Part shown: positions 1 through 11,700 of the stretch, in pieces
Numbering within the stretch: position 1 is the stretch's first letter
How the letters are laid out: each line of letters opens with the position of its first letter
Assembly (NCBI GenBank): GCA_020744425.1
Contig: JAGMUV010000007.1
Location: 248,001 to 312,000 of the forward strand
Reading direction: 5' to 3'
Length of the DNA: 64,000 nt
Source of the DNA: Dactylonectria macrodidyma
Taxonomy: Eukaryota; Ascomycota; Sordariomycetes; Hypocreales; Nectriaceae
Notes under the pieces: generated by a model
What the model saw: only the letters and a program-made list of their open reading frames with translations
Told to the model about the DNA's origin: nothing
Database searches by the model: none
Position numbers and translations under genes: made by a program

Positions 1-1272
1 TGCACCCATGACGAGACCTTGCGGGCTTGACGGGGCTATCGGTACGCGCGCTAGAACATCAACTACAGAAGAAGCAATGTCGTACAGCTTCTCCGTTAAT
101 CCAACGCCGTGCACTTTTATGCTGTCGATAGGGAGATCCCGTGTCGACAAGGTGAGTTCTTTGGCTACCTCGAGCGGATAGCGGTATGTGAGGCTATGCT
201 GGCGGGCGCCTTCGCTGAGGTAACCCAGGCGCAGACGTAACTTCCAGATAATGACGCGCAGCCAAAGCTGTGTGATCCTCAGATTTGCCTTTTGCGTGTC
301 GTGCAGTTCCAGCGTGGCCTTGATGGCGGTGTTGACGGCTGTCTCAACGTAATCGATCGCGTCTGGAGACGGCGGCGTCGCAACTACTTCATGGTTTAGA
401 AGGGCCACAAACGAAGTGTCGATGGGGCGAAACAAGGCCGCGAGACTCCAGAAGCCAACGAGCGAGTGGTCGCTTGTGTCCAGCTCGGGCGTCTCAGGGG
501 TGACTTGCAGAGTAATGGGGCGGCGATAGCGAATCGCGTGTGATCTCTCCGATATAAGCAATACCCAGAAGAGATGACTGGCCACAGCCTGGAAGGCAGA
601 GTCGACGCCGTCAAGTCTCAGCAAATGGAATAGGGTCGTGGCTTCGCGCAGGAACAAAAACGCCTGACTGTGGTGAGACAGCCTAGCTTGACACGCATAG
701 AGAAAAAAGACCAGCAGGCACTGGTTGAAAGTCGGCTTCACGTTGCGAGGAATCGTCTGGTGAGCTGCCAGAGCGACATCCAGTATGATCTGCCCGTACA
801 CGGCATTCTTCTCGGGGATGATGCCCTGAGGGAACAAGTTCTCAGGCTCCTCGGCCTGCAACAGGACCTGTGCGCACATGGCGACGAGCACGCAGTAGGC
901 CTCGAGCCTCCACTCCGAAGACGAAGCCATGACGGCCTTGAGATGGGCGACATAGTCTCGCGTCAAGATCGGGATGGTGGGATACAGGCGGGCGAAGAAG
1001 CGCTCGACGCAGTAGTCGATGACGCGTAAGGGCACCAGCTCAGCCATGCTCTGCAAAGGATCCGTCGCGCCGCCTTGGCCGGGACTCAATCGAAGAGCCG
1101 AGTATGACGTCAGTGAAGCCGCAGACGCGTGAGGCGTGCACTGGTTGCCGAATCCCGCGTCGATGCATCGCCTGCAGGGTCGAAACTCGCTGCATCCGCG
1201 CCGCAGCGTCTTGCATCGCTGGCACGCCCGCGGCACCTGGACTCTCTTGACGTGCGATGGCCTCTCCGCCAT
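1..1272 (-). CDS. Zn2Cys6 fungal transcription factor (3' part beyond window)
   Basis: The minus strand stays open from an ATG at 1270-1272 to the window edge (424 codons, no stop, no intron needed). An N-terminal Zn2Cys6 binuclear cluster is visible, with cysteines at residues 17, 20, 27, 33, 36 and 45 flanked by basic residues (ACQRCKTLRRGC), the classic fungal DNA-binding domain. About 60 residues later comes a helical segment (VIDYCVERFFARLYPTIPIL) and further on RLDGVDSAFQAVASHLFW and ISERSHAIRYRRP, all typical of the fungal-specific middle homology region. It should be a nuclear regulator, probably of sugar or secondary metabolism; the target cannot be told. The gene is cut at its 3' end, so length is unknown. 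Start chosen as the first ATG before the cysteine cluster. Family assignment is firm, function open. Confidence 0.85.
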   Translation of the reverse strand, partial: MAERPSHVKRVQVPRACQRCKTLRRGCSEFRPCRRCIDAGFGNQCTPHASAASLTSYSALRLSPGQGGATDPLQSMAELVPLRVIDYCVERFFARLYPTIPILTRDYVAHLKAVMASSSEWRLEAYCVLVAMCAQVLLQAEEPENLFPQGIIPEKNAVYGQIILDVALAAHQTIPRNVKPTFNQCLLVFFLYACQARLSHHSQAFLFLREATTLFHLLRLDGVDSAFQAVASHLFWVLLISERSHAIRYRRPITLQVTPETPELDTSDHSLVGFWSLAALFRPIDTSFVALLNHEVVATPPSPDAIDYVETAVNTAIKATLELHDTQKANLRITQLWLRVIIWKLRLRLGYLSEGARQHSLTYRYPLEVAKELTLSTRDLPIDSIKVHGVGLTEKLYDIASSVVDVLARVPIAPSSPQGLVMGA

Positions 1273-2227
1273 GACCCGGGTAGCATTTTCTGGCGGTTCC
1301 GGTTGCATAAACTTGAATCGCTGGCTCATTCAAAGGCCAGCTCGCGCCTCTCATTTCAGTTGTTGACAAAGAGTTTCAGTCCGCGTTTAAGGCGAGACCA
1401 TCTCTATTCTTCCGGCTTCGGCTAAATAGCGGCGCACTATGACCCCAGTCCAGTATGAGTGTCATAACACGGCCAGTATAACTCAAACGGACGATCGTCC
1501 TCGGATTCACATGTTAAGCAATTATCGTTCATGTTATTTTACCTTATGTATTAGAATCCAGACAATGCCCGCATTTGATTGGCTTTAGATGGAGCCCCTA
1601 GTTTGCTGAAGTGTGTATGCAGGGTAGGGTGGCTGATGAACCAGTCTATCCATGAATGACCAGATACCAATCAAAAGACGGAGGTGAAGATTGATTAGTA
1701 TTTTACTTAAAGTGTGGATGATGAGATGATCCCATCTTCGCTAGATTAGTTTTTGTATTCTTTCTTAGCACACAGCACTACGTAGAACATTAAGAGGTTG
1801 GGGCTTCAAAACAATTTCATTCCGATCCACAAAGACAAACTGAAAACAAGGATTCCTGCTTCTACACGGGAAGATTGACGACTCGGGTCTTCATAGTAGT
1901 TTCTAACCTTCAATTCAGTATCTAATTAAGGTATACTAATTCAACAAAAACCTAGACTTTAATTCAGCTTGTCTTGTCAGTCATAATTCAGCGTACGCGC
2001 TCGTCAATGCATTGTTGGGTTCATCGTTAGTGGAGACGAAAAATCTGACCCCACAGTTCCGTTTCCTCACCGTTCCAGGGCAATCGAAACCGCGCCCTTT
2101 AGAAACCCACTTCTGTCAAAGCGACTTCGATCCACATCCACCGACTTCTTTAGACTCCCTATTAAACGGACACCGTTTTCCACAACCAGAAGCTGCATCT
2201 CCGCCATTATCGTTCTCACCACCCACT
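1273..2227. other. intergenic, shared divergent promoter region
   Basis: Nearly 1 kb between the divergently transcribed Zn2Cys6 factor and the AlaX-like gene. It becomes AT-rich from about 1480 to 2000. No coding sequence, RNA gene or repeat was recognised; it presumably holds both promoters. Confidence 0.5.
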
Positions 2228-3049
2228 ATGGCCGCCGCAGCGAGAACCTATCTGGCCTTCCAGCACAATGCGAAACTCCACAAGCTTCAATCACTCGTCA
2301 CCGCAGTTATCCCTTTTAGCGCACTAGAAGAAGCAAACCGCTTGCTGTTCAAACAAGGCAGCGACGAGAACCATGTCGTCATTACAGATCGCACCATATT
2401 TCACCCGCAAGGAGGCGGCCAGCCATCAGATGTCGGCGAGATGACGCATCAGTCTGGTGAGAGCTTCGCCGTGTCGTCTGTTCGCATGGATGTAGTTTCC
2501 GATGGCCAAGTCTTGCACTTGGGACAATTCAGCTCCGCAGCAAATGCGAATCAGATTTTCAAAGTGGGCGACGAGGTTGAACAAGCAATCGATGTTGAGA
2601 AGCGCCTCCTCTACTCGCGGTTCCATACAGCTGGCCATGTTCTCGGCGCTGCCGTTAGGCACCTTCTCGAAAAGGAGGTTGAGGGATTCGACGAGCTCAA
2701 AGCATCACACTTCCCGGACTCAGCATCGTGCGAGTTCCAGGGCCTCATCGAAGGGAAATGGAAAGAGCCCATCCAGAAAAAGGTCGACGAGTACGTCGCA
2801 GCCGGGATGCCTGTCGAGGTTGAGTGGTGGGACGAAGAGGACTTCCGGAAGCGTGGACTAGAGCGGCTGATTCCCGACCGAAGTCTGGCGCCGCCTGGTG
2901 AAAAGTTTCGTGTGGTTAATATCGTGGGGGCTGAGGTGTATCCATGCGGAGGAACTCATGTCGACACGTCGGATTTGTGTGGCGAGACCAAGGTGAAGAA
3001 GATTTCGAGAAGCAAAGGACAATCTCGCGTGAGTTATACCTTGAACTAG
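2228..3049 (+). CDS. AlaX-like alanyl-tRNA editing / SAD domain protein
   Basis: Single-exon gene, 273 aa from the ATG at 2228 (context cactATGgcc). The same frame is open from 2012, but the upstream part has no family character, so the shorter start is preferred. The protein is the free-standing editing domain related to alanyl/threonyl-tRNA synthetases (second additional domain). The four zinc/active-site positions are visible: HTAGH (His133, His137) and CGGTH (Cys240, His244), and the N-terminal part carries the conserved FHPQGGGQPSD. Members hydrolyse tRNA-Ala charged by mistake with serine or glycine, in cytosol and/or mitochondria. It stands divergently to the transcription factor on its left. 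A housekeeping role is expected; the length fits fungal members. Confidence 0.88.
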   Translation: MAAAARTYLAFQHNAKLHKLQSLVTAVIPFSALEEANRLLFKQGSDENHVVITDRTIFHPQGGGQPSDVGEMTHQSGESFAVSSVRMDVVSDGQVLHLGQFSSAANANQIFKVGDEVEQAIDVEKRLLYSRFHTAGHVLGAAVRHLLEKEVEGFDELKASHFPDSASCEFQGLIEGKWKEPIQKKVDEYVAAGMPVEVEWWDEEDFRKRGLERLIPDRSLAPPGEKFRVVNIVGAEVYPCGGTHVDTSDLCGETKVKKISRSKGQSRVSYTLN

Positions 3050-3185
3050 ATTAGAGGCGAATGTGTATCATAGAGCGAAGAGCGACATAGAGTATCATTT
3101 GGCAAAGTTAGAGTACTGGCAATGACAACTAAAGAAGGACAATATGTGGTGCGGTTTAAATTAGATGAGTCTATCTATGAACTTG

Positions 3186-4799
3186 TTATGAACTTGACGC
3201 GGCTCGTCGCTGATCTTCTCTTATGCTCTGAAAGGATTGGTATGTTTTGGGCAGCAGCGGAGTCTGCACATTAGGAGAACTCGGCGATAGGTGGCTTTCG
3301 ATAAGACCTTCGCTGGATGCGCGGCGCTTCCTCGCAGAGATGACTTCATGGACGTAATATCCCAGCTTCGTGACTGGGATGCACAGCCCATGAACGACCT
3401 ATTATCCTATTAGCTAGTGATACGGGAAACAGACGTATTTCAGCCCACTTACCACACTGCACACGACGAGAAACCAAACAACAACGAGGCCGGTCTCCCG
3501 AAGGCCTTTGATGTCCTCGCGAACGCCGCTTTCGTCACTAAGAGACTTATCGATAAAGTCCGCTAGGATATAGATGTAGAAGATGGCGGATACTCCAATA
3601 GGTCCAAAAAATCCCGCGAACAGCGCTTCCCTTGTGTCTGAGATTTGGTAGATATATTTGTGAGCCGCAAACACCCATGGTAAGCGCCGTGCAATCAGAA
3701 CTAGGATTCCGAGAGGAATTAACTGGTAAATCGAGATGAACTCGTTGTGGAGGAAGTCGTTCCATGGACAGATAGCACCAAACCACATGAATATGGTCAT
3801 GTTGAGTAGCATGTCAATGGTAGGGTGAAACGAGTCATCCACCATCTCCAGTCTGAACCAGTCGTCCCAGGTAAAGACGTTGCCGGCCACGAAGCAAGCC
3901 AATACGTCGTCGCTACCAACCATGCCACACGTTCCCAGCACGAACAAGGCCAGCGCGATGGCGAAGACGACAAAACTCTCCTTGTCAACATAGTCCCGTT
4001 TGTCAGCCCAGTGAAGCAGATCCTTGGCAGCCCAACCTGCTGCTACGCCGTATGCAATGCTTAGTATGATAACATAGCCCCAAGTCTCTCCAAACCACAT
4101 ACCCATAGCCGTGGCAGCGCCACCCTCTGTCGGGTCAGCCTTGTCGCCGGTGTACTGCATGAGGTACAGGGCAAGGAAGAGGAATGGGTATCCGAGGCCA
4201 TCGTTGGCTCCGGACTCGGCAACAATGATTTGCTGCAACGGCTTGGGCACGTTGTGCTCGGCAAACTTGCCCTTCACGATGGCGCTGGAAAGAATCGGGT
4301 CCGTGGGAGTCACGCAAGCCCCGACGGCCAGCGCATGGACGAAGGGCAGCTGTGGGATAAAGGCCCAGACGAGTAGACTGGTCGTCAGCCACATCAGGAC
4401 CATGACGACTCCGACGAGGATAGAGAGCGACTTCCATTCCTTCCGCAGATATCTATGCGGCAGCTGCACGCCTGCTATGACAAGTTGCACGCCCAGCACC
4501 AACCGCGCGAAGTTTAGTGTGATGATCTCGACACCCTTGCTAGTGGACGCATAATCGAGGGGTCGGATGAAGTTGGCTCCCGCTGGCGAAAACGCGACGC
4601 CTGCCAAGAGGGATATGACTGGCGCATAGTATCTTAGTTTTCGTGTTGTTCAGGAATATCTAGCATGGCGAGCGTACTCACGGGCTTCGGATAGATAGAG
4701 GTTCTCCTTGGAGACGTACGAGACCAAGCCAAATGCCGCAATCCACCCTCCGAGGAGGCTCACGATGATGTTGAAGTTGGTAATCTCGAGAGCCGGCAT
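3186..4799 (-). CDS. Na+/H+ antiporter, CPA1 family (three exons)
   Basis: Exons on the minus strand: 4682-4799, 3453-4618, 3186-3398; introns 4619-4681 (GTGAGT...CAG) and 3399-3452 (GTAAGT...TAG). Spliced length is 498 aa. The N-terminus (MPALEITNFNIIVSLLGGW) and the joined SEALISLLAGVAFSPAGAN match fungal plasma-membrane sodium/proton exchangers of the sod2/NHA type. About 12 membrane segments follow, with TPTDPILSSAIVKGKFAE and the ion-site region ESGANDGLGYPF carrying the conserved Asn-Asp pair. The third exon restores VVHGLCIPVTKLG after the last membrane segment and adds a short hydrophilic tail of about 60 residues; reading through the second intron would instead give a shorter, atypical end. 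Expected job: export of Na+ (and K+) for salt and pH tolerance. The short tail distinguishes it from yeast Nha1. Confidence 0.9.
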
Positions 4800-5887
4800 C
4801 CTTGCGACAAGGCTGGTTCATCGAGCCGTGACAGGGATATACTCTCAAGGGAGGACGTGCGTGAAGCGACCAGGTTGCGGATTTGGAAACAAGGCTGGAT
4901 CTTCACATCGTCACCTCGGAATGAGGCTGTGCAGGGCCATGGTCATTTGACGCTGATATCATGTGATGGAGCCAGCGACGAAAGAAGACGAATTCCTAGT
5001 CTAGGCCGCAAACGGGCCATCCGGCAGAGTTTAGATCGAAATGGGATAGCTCCGAAGCAAGTGTAAACTCAATCGTCGCCGTGGTCCCGATGACGTGAAA
5101 TATGGACAGTAATCAATTTCCCCGCATTAAGGAACCAAAGCGAGGGGCGTAGCGAAAGTGGATAAGGCGACAAGGGAAAACCGGTGAAGTTGTCCAAGTG
5201 GGAGGTACGTCCGCCGGTCAGATTAGCCGGAACACCGGGTCTATACTGAACCCTGGGCTGTTGCTGATACTGAGTTGATAGTGTGGCGCCGGCTCATTTT
5301 CCACTTCGGTGAGGGCTATGATAGCTGGAATGATTGGGCTCTGCCGACTTGGCCGGTCGGATACCGACAACACTGCAGTTGCATGTCATCAATATCATGT
5401 GAGTATGTATTGGCATCTTCTAGTAACTGGAAGCAGTAGTGAGGTCTGAGAACTATATTTGCAATTTTATCTTAGGGAAGTACATATAATTATAGTATGT
5501 AGTCTAATATCACATGCATGAAATTAGCTCATTACCTTCGCTCCGGGATGGCACTGATGTTCTCACGTAACGCAGCCATGTTCATAAATGTAGCATGATA
5601 TTAACTGAACTTTTTGTCATTATCGTAACAACCCACACTTGAAGAAGCGGACGACCAATTAGCTAGTAAGTAGACCAACCTCACAGCAGAAAGACAGCAA
5701 CTCTAGATATTTTAACGCATTTATCGTTTTGTTCATTATCTCATCCAATGGACTCTCACTAATTGAGGCTACCCCAACAAGCGTTCCAGCAATTCGAAGT
5801 GTAATCGCAACCCTTCAAGCCCAACTTCCAGCAATATTAGAAGCCCCCGATGTCCTAGTAAATTTCCCATCCTGTACACTACCCCAA
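4800..5887. other. intergenic
   Basis: About 1.1 kb between the antiporter start and the end of the secreted-protein gene. The part from about 5380 to 5720 is AT-rich. No gene or repeat recognised; the left part should be the antiporter promoter. Confidence 0.5.
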
Positions 5888-7794
5888 TTAAGACAACAGC
5901 TCAAGATCAAGCGTGATCGTGGGAACACCCTCGAAACCTGCGGGCATCGTGTAGGTGAAGTTCCAAAACTCGAAATCTCGAATCGGGCTGTTAGCGCCTC
6001 CGTAGCTGCCACCAAAGGACAGCGCGTATTTCTCATTGACGTTGCCTGACACGGTGACATCGAGACCCTGCACGTCCTCCCAGCCGGAAACCGTCTTCTT
6101 GTTGGCGAATGTGCCCACCACAAGAGTGAAGATGGAGCTCGCGGTTCCGTAGGGGTATGAAAGTGTTAGGTTCATCGGGTTGACCTCGACATCGAGAGCC
6201 ATCTCGGTGGGGAAGAGCTGCAAAGTATAGCTGTTAGCAAGTTGCTGCGAATTGAACCAAAATATTATAGGAGGTTTTTTCTTCGATAGTTTCAACGTAC
6301 CGAAATGAATGAAATCTCGCTGCCAGTGTCCCACTGAATAACAGCCGGGTTGAATGACTGCGGTGACCGAGCAGGGCCGCCCACAACAATCTCATCAAAC
6401 GACTCAGCTCCAATGGTGATCTTATCCGAGAGCCAAGTGGTAAAATTGCGGGGAGCATTATCGAACGGGGGAGATCTTGTTGAGGTAGAAAAGGTGTGCT
6501 CGCCCTGGAATTTTGACAAGCCCTTGACAATCTTCTTGGGAATCAGACTCTGGTGCTTATCGGCAAGGACAGCGAAGAGAGGAGCCCAAGCAAAGTCGGC
6601 GGCGTGAGACATGATTTCAGGCTGCAGATAGTTAGAAAACCTTTCTCTGAAGCAGTCAATGGAGTGTGTACTAACCTCAGAAACCAAACCGGACTTCTCC
6701 TTTCCAATCAAGGGCCAGAACCACAAGGCCATCAAACTAAGATATCGGTTCATATCATATCCGTATGAGCGGTCCCAGGGACCGGCCATATTTTTCAAAC
6801 CAGGGTGCCAAAGAGCGGCGATGGATTCCCAGGTGTACTCAATCATCACAGGCCCCTTCTTGCTCATGACGGAGTCCTTGGGGAGATATTTGCTCCACAA
6901 GATGAGACCGAATAGCGAAACTCCAGTGTAGGTGCCGGAGTTGAACTCAGAAAGCGTGTTTTGTTCATCGAAAAGATCGATGATTTCCTGCGCATAGGTC
7001 TCACCTGCCTTGGTCATGTTGGATTCTTTAAGGCGTCGCCCAACCCAGCCGGAGACAAAAGCTCGCATAATGGACTGAATTTCCAGACGTATGAGTTTCC
7101 AAAATTTCTAGAGTTTGGGCGTTTGATTTGCGGACGGGCATGACTTACGGGGTTGCTGTAAGCCGGGTACAGATTGTCCAGCTTGGGGTCCAGATGGCCA
7201 AAGCGGTACGAGTCACCAACTACAGCCTTGTGCAGCGAGTCCAACATGAGTTTCTGAGTCTTCTTATCGAGAAGATCACCAAACTCCTCAAGAGCCAAGA
7301 CGAAGGTCGTGCCAACGAAACCTCGCCAGTTGGGGTCCCAAGAGTTGTAGATACTGGCGGGGTATGCAGCTGAGCCAACATATGGCTCTTCGGGCTCCTT
7401 CTGGTAGTCTCCATACCTATGAGGTCTTAATTGACTGGTTTTACGCAAAATTGGACTTGGTGGACTTGACATACCATTCCTCCGATGGTACCAAATATTG
7501 GCCGGAGATGATGTTCTTGATGATTTTCTTGGCTTCGGCGACATCGTTGTCTTGGTTTCGCGCCAAAAGACCAAAGGCATACCATGCCGAGCTGCGGGTT
7601 TCATGCCTTGTCGCCGCTGCGGCGCTAAAGTCATACAAGTACCCAGCCTCCGAGTCATAAAAAGTGTCCATCCAGTCCATGCACTCCGTGAACATTTGCC
7701 TCGTGTTCGACGACATGGACCCGACGGTTGATTTGGCAGCAGCGGTGCCGGCCAGAGCCAAGAGGCCCGTGGCATGGAAGGAGGAGAGACGCAT
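5888..7794 (-). CDS. secreted protein of unknown function (five exons)
   Basis: Exons (minus): 7475-7794, 7149-7416, 6676-7074, 6301-6621, 5888-6217; introns begin GTATGT, GTAAGT, GTTAGT, GTACGT and all end in AG. The third intron (54 nt, 6622-6675) could also be read through without a stop, but it has a CTAAC branch site and CAG end. The product is 545 aa. It starts with a signal peptide (MRLSSFHATGLLALAGTAAA). The body is helix-rich with repeated aromatic/Asn motifs (SIYNSWDPNWRGF, NTLSEFNSGTYTGVSLFG, GPWDRSYGYDMNRY), suggesting an alpha/alpha-toroid fold as in many carbohydrate-active enzymes; the last ~130 residues look like a beta-sandwich (NLTLSYPYGTASS). Several N-x-S/T sites fit secretion. 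I do not recognise a named enzyme family; a linalool dehydratase-like or glycosidase-like fold is only a guess. Confidence 0.8.
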
Positions 7795-8708
7795 CGTGAA
7801 GCGTGCTTTTGTCTTTAGAAGCCAATGTGTCTGGACGAGTGCTCCGTGAAAGGACCAGGCCGCGCAGAGAGCGGATCATCGGGAGTTCATATATACTCCA
7901 ACTAAATCTACCCCATTCGTGCTCTTTCTATTGTCCTTGACTAGTTTGCCCCGGTGGTCATCGGCTCAAGTGTCCCCTCAAGGAAACATGATCTCCTGCC
8001 CCGGAGCTGTAGCTCGCGAGCTATGGGCCAACGTTACATCGAACCCCGGAGACGACCCTAACTGTGGCCAATGGAACGAGGGCGTAAAAAACGACCCCAT
8101 AGCACCCCAGGCCCGTTGAGAATCCCCGGTAAATCACCAACCTGATCTTTGCAGCAATCGGGCCGGGTTCGCCGGTTTGCCTCTAGCCATCCCCGGAACT
8201 TGCCGGGTTGGATTGGGTAGATAACGGTGTCGATCACACGATAGGGTCTAAGAGCCAAAGCGATAGTGCTTGGCGACTGGCTTCTAAAATCACTTGACCG
8301 TCGTAAGTGCGGTACTTTGCGGAAATCAGCCCGGGTGGAGAACGGTTGTAGTTCCCAATCCGGCATACCGTCCTGGTTAATAGTCGTCCAGAGTATATCT
8401 TCGACAACACGCGATCCGTGCTTCTCTGCGGGGTAAGCTTTCTGTCAACCTCGGACTTCTTACCGACTTTGCTGTGGTCTCTCAAATGACAGTCTGCAAA
8501 CCCAGGCTCTCGGTAAGGTTCACAAGCTAAAGAGGCGCTAACATGACGAAGAAGGTGGAGGACGGGTGGAACTGGATTGGAGATGAGATTTGCCACATAT
8601 CTAACTGGATTCTCTATGTATGGGCTATCCTTTGTGAGCTTGCCAAGATTTCTTGCGAGGACGATCAAATGCGAACCGTTTCGTCTCCCCCTCAAACCCT
8701 CTTTACTT
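7795..8708. other. intergenic
   Basis: About 0.9 kb between the start of the secreted-protein gene and the end of the ABC transporter gene. TATATA-type sequence lies at about 7889-7896, some 100 bp upstream of the secreted-protein ATG. Short open frames here show no family character. Confidence 0.5.
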
Positions 8709-11700
8709 CTATGCGCCAGAATCTAGCCTCTGCGCCTCACACATCTTCGCATACATGCCGCCCTGTTCAATTAGCTCATGGTGTGTCCCAGCCTCCGCAA
8801 TTCTTCCTCTGTAAAACACGAAAATTCTGTTGGCATTGCGCACCGTGGAAAGACGATGAGCAATTGCAATCGTGATGCGGTCCTCTTCGGCGGCTGCGTC
8901 CGCCAGGGCGGCCTGAACCATTCTCTCGGACTCGGTGTCTAGAGCGCTAGTTGCCTCATCTAGCAAAATGACCTTGGGCTTTCGAATCAATGCGCGGGCA
9001 ATGGCGATTCGTTGACGCTGTCCTCCCGAGAGTTGGCTGCCGCTTGAACCACATGGCGTCGCGAGACCTTCGGGCAGTGAGGCAATAAACTCCCAAACGT
9101 TTGCGGCACGACAAGCTTCCTCGATCTTGGCGTCCGAGATACTCTCATTGACATCCATGTCCACTCCCTGCGAGATATTTTCGCGAATACTTCCAGGGAA
9201 GAGAGTGGGTTCTTGTTGGACCAGAGAAAGGTGGGTGCGATACAGCAGGGGGTTGATGGAGGTGAGCGAATCAGACGAGTCGATCGTGATTGATCCACTG
9301 GTTGGGTCGTAGAATCGCTCTAGAAGGGAGACCATTGTGCTCTTTCCACAGCCTGAGCCTCCTACGAAGGCGACAAATTCACCGGGTTGTATCTGGACAC
9401 TGAATCAGCAATATCCTAAACTCGAGCCCCGCTGCGAGGAAGGGGATGAGGCATACCTGAAGCGATATACCTTTCAGCACTCGATTGTCTGGCGCGAGCG
9501 GGTACGAGAACTTGACGTCTTCCAGATCGATTGAGCTGCAATTTCGCTTGGGTCCATTCTCGCGATTTCTGTCAGTCTCCCTGATTGTAGGCTCAAGTTC
9601 ATTGAGCCAGAAAAAGTAGTTTGCAGCCTGGCATGCCTTTGTGAAACCTAAATGAAATGCATTGTCAGCACCCAAGACGATTTCTTGACAAGTCTTGCAC
9701 ATGAAACCTAAGCTGACTTACTACTTGTGAAGCTAAACATTTGCCCCGTAGCCTGGCCGCAAAAGTATACGCCCATGAATGAAACCATGAACTGATATAT
9801 GGTGATATCTCCCTGCGAAATGAGCTTCGATCCCCACCTATTCTCACTGTTAACATGTGCAGGCAAGGTACGAGCGGGAAAGGGACTGACCAAAAACCCA
9901 TTGCAAGAATAAAATACTCGATGCTTTGCGTGAGCGAAAACCATATCATCATGTTAAACAGAGGCTTGGTCGCATCGTGAATCGCCTTGTCCAGCTCGTC
10001 GCTGTAACGCTTCAAAACGCTGCTCTCAATAGCCAAAGATGAGACCGTCCTAATGGCCATGATACTTTCAGAGGCGATCGATGAACTAGCCGAAAATCTC
10101 TGGCCCATGTCGGTATCCATTTTCGTCTCAAGCCGGATTCGAACATGCCCGGCGAGCATCATCGGTGGAAGTCCAACAAAGACACCGACAAGTCCCAGTT
10201 TCCAGGAGACTGTGAGTGAAAGCACCGCACTGGCTAGGACGTTAAAGACGGATAGGATGACGAGGGCAACGTTGAACCCCATTAGCTCAAAAATGGCTTG
10301 CGGATAGGAATCGAGGCGACTGTTCAGAGCCCCTATGGTGTTCTCGGGACAATCAAAAAACCGCAAATCTTGCCGTAAGATGGAGTCAAGAATCTCCTTT
10401 CGCGTCTTTTTGCTCAGAGTCTCGGATATAGAAGTTAGCTGTGTATCAGATTCTAGTAAGAGAGTGTTAGAAATACCTGCGCAACCATATTCGAGGCCCA
10501 TCCGAGGACAAAATACACGAAAAGACACCCAATTGCCATGACGAAGAACATCAACGCGATGAAGTTTCCTCTGGATACCATATTCGGAGAGGTGAAGACA
10601 CTGGTGATGTTTCCCAGCAAAAGTGCCTGTCCTGGAAAGAGACCAGCTGGAACAAGTTAGCAATACCGTCCACCAGGACGATCATGAGGCTTAACCCACC
10701 TCCCACAACACAAGATACTGCCGTGAGTAAATACCAATAGACCAGTTCTGGGGTTGACTGAACAAGTCTGTAGATGGCGTGGATGATTCCCGACTTCGGA
10801 TAGAGATCATGATCTTCACGGCTTCGGAGCAACGCCGAAGTCTCCCCCTCCGCAGTCTCAACAGTGGCCAAAGATTGAATAGGTTCGACCGGTTTGTTAG
10901 CTCCCGAGTCGTCAAGGTGAGAGCTCTCGGCGTCGTCTGTGACTCCAGTCGTTGATAGGTCCTGCGCTTTGACCAGCTTGGAGTAGACGCCTTGTAGATC
11001 AACTAGATCTTGGTGTCGTCCTTGTTCCACAATCGTTCCTTTGGACATGGCCACAATGTTGTCAGCGTTGCGAATAGTAGCGAGCTTATGAGCGATGACA
11101 ACAGTCGTCCGATTCTTAGAAGCGCTATCAAGCGCTTGTTGAACAATTCCTTCGGCATGGGGGTCTAGGGCGCTAGTAGCCTCGTCAAGGAGAAGAATCT
11201 TAGGACGGGAGATGATGCTTCGGGCGATGGCAATGCGCTGCTTCTGGCCGCCGGATAAAAGTCCGCCCCTCTCTCCGATTCGAGTTTCGTAGCTTTGGGG
11301 CAGGTCGATGATGAAGTCGTGGGCAAACGCAAGCTTGGCAGCTTCTTCGACAAGCTTCATTTGTTCGTCGCGAGGAGACGTTTCCCACTCAGTCCCTACC
11401 AGCCCGTTGGCGATGTTGTCGAAGACGCTCCCGTTGAAGAGCACTGGTTCCTGGATCAAATAAGTTAGCTTCTGATGGCAGAAATGAGGTGATCAGGGAG
11501 TTGATATTTACCTGTTGAACAAGACGGATGTTCGTTCGAAGCCAGGTCAAGTTGATATCCCTCACATCTTTTCCATCGACTGTGATTGTGCCTGCAGCAG
11601 GATTGTACCACCGTTCGAGGAGCCCAACAATGGTGCTCTTTCCAGAACCACTCGGACCCTTGATGGCAGTCAGTTTCAATCATCTCACTATGAGGTAATG

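Noticed and set aside
2012..2227. N-terminal extension of the AlaX-like gene
   Set aside because: Open in frame but without family similarity; the ATG at 2228 gives the normal protein start.
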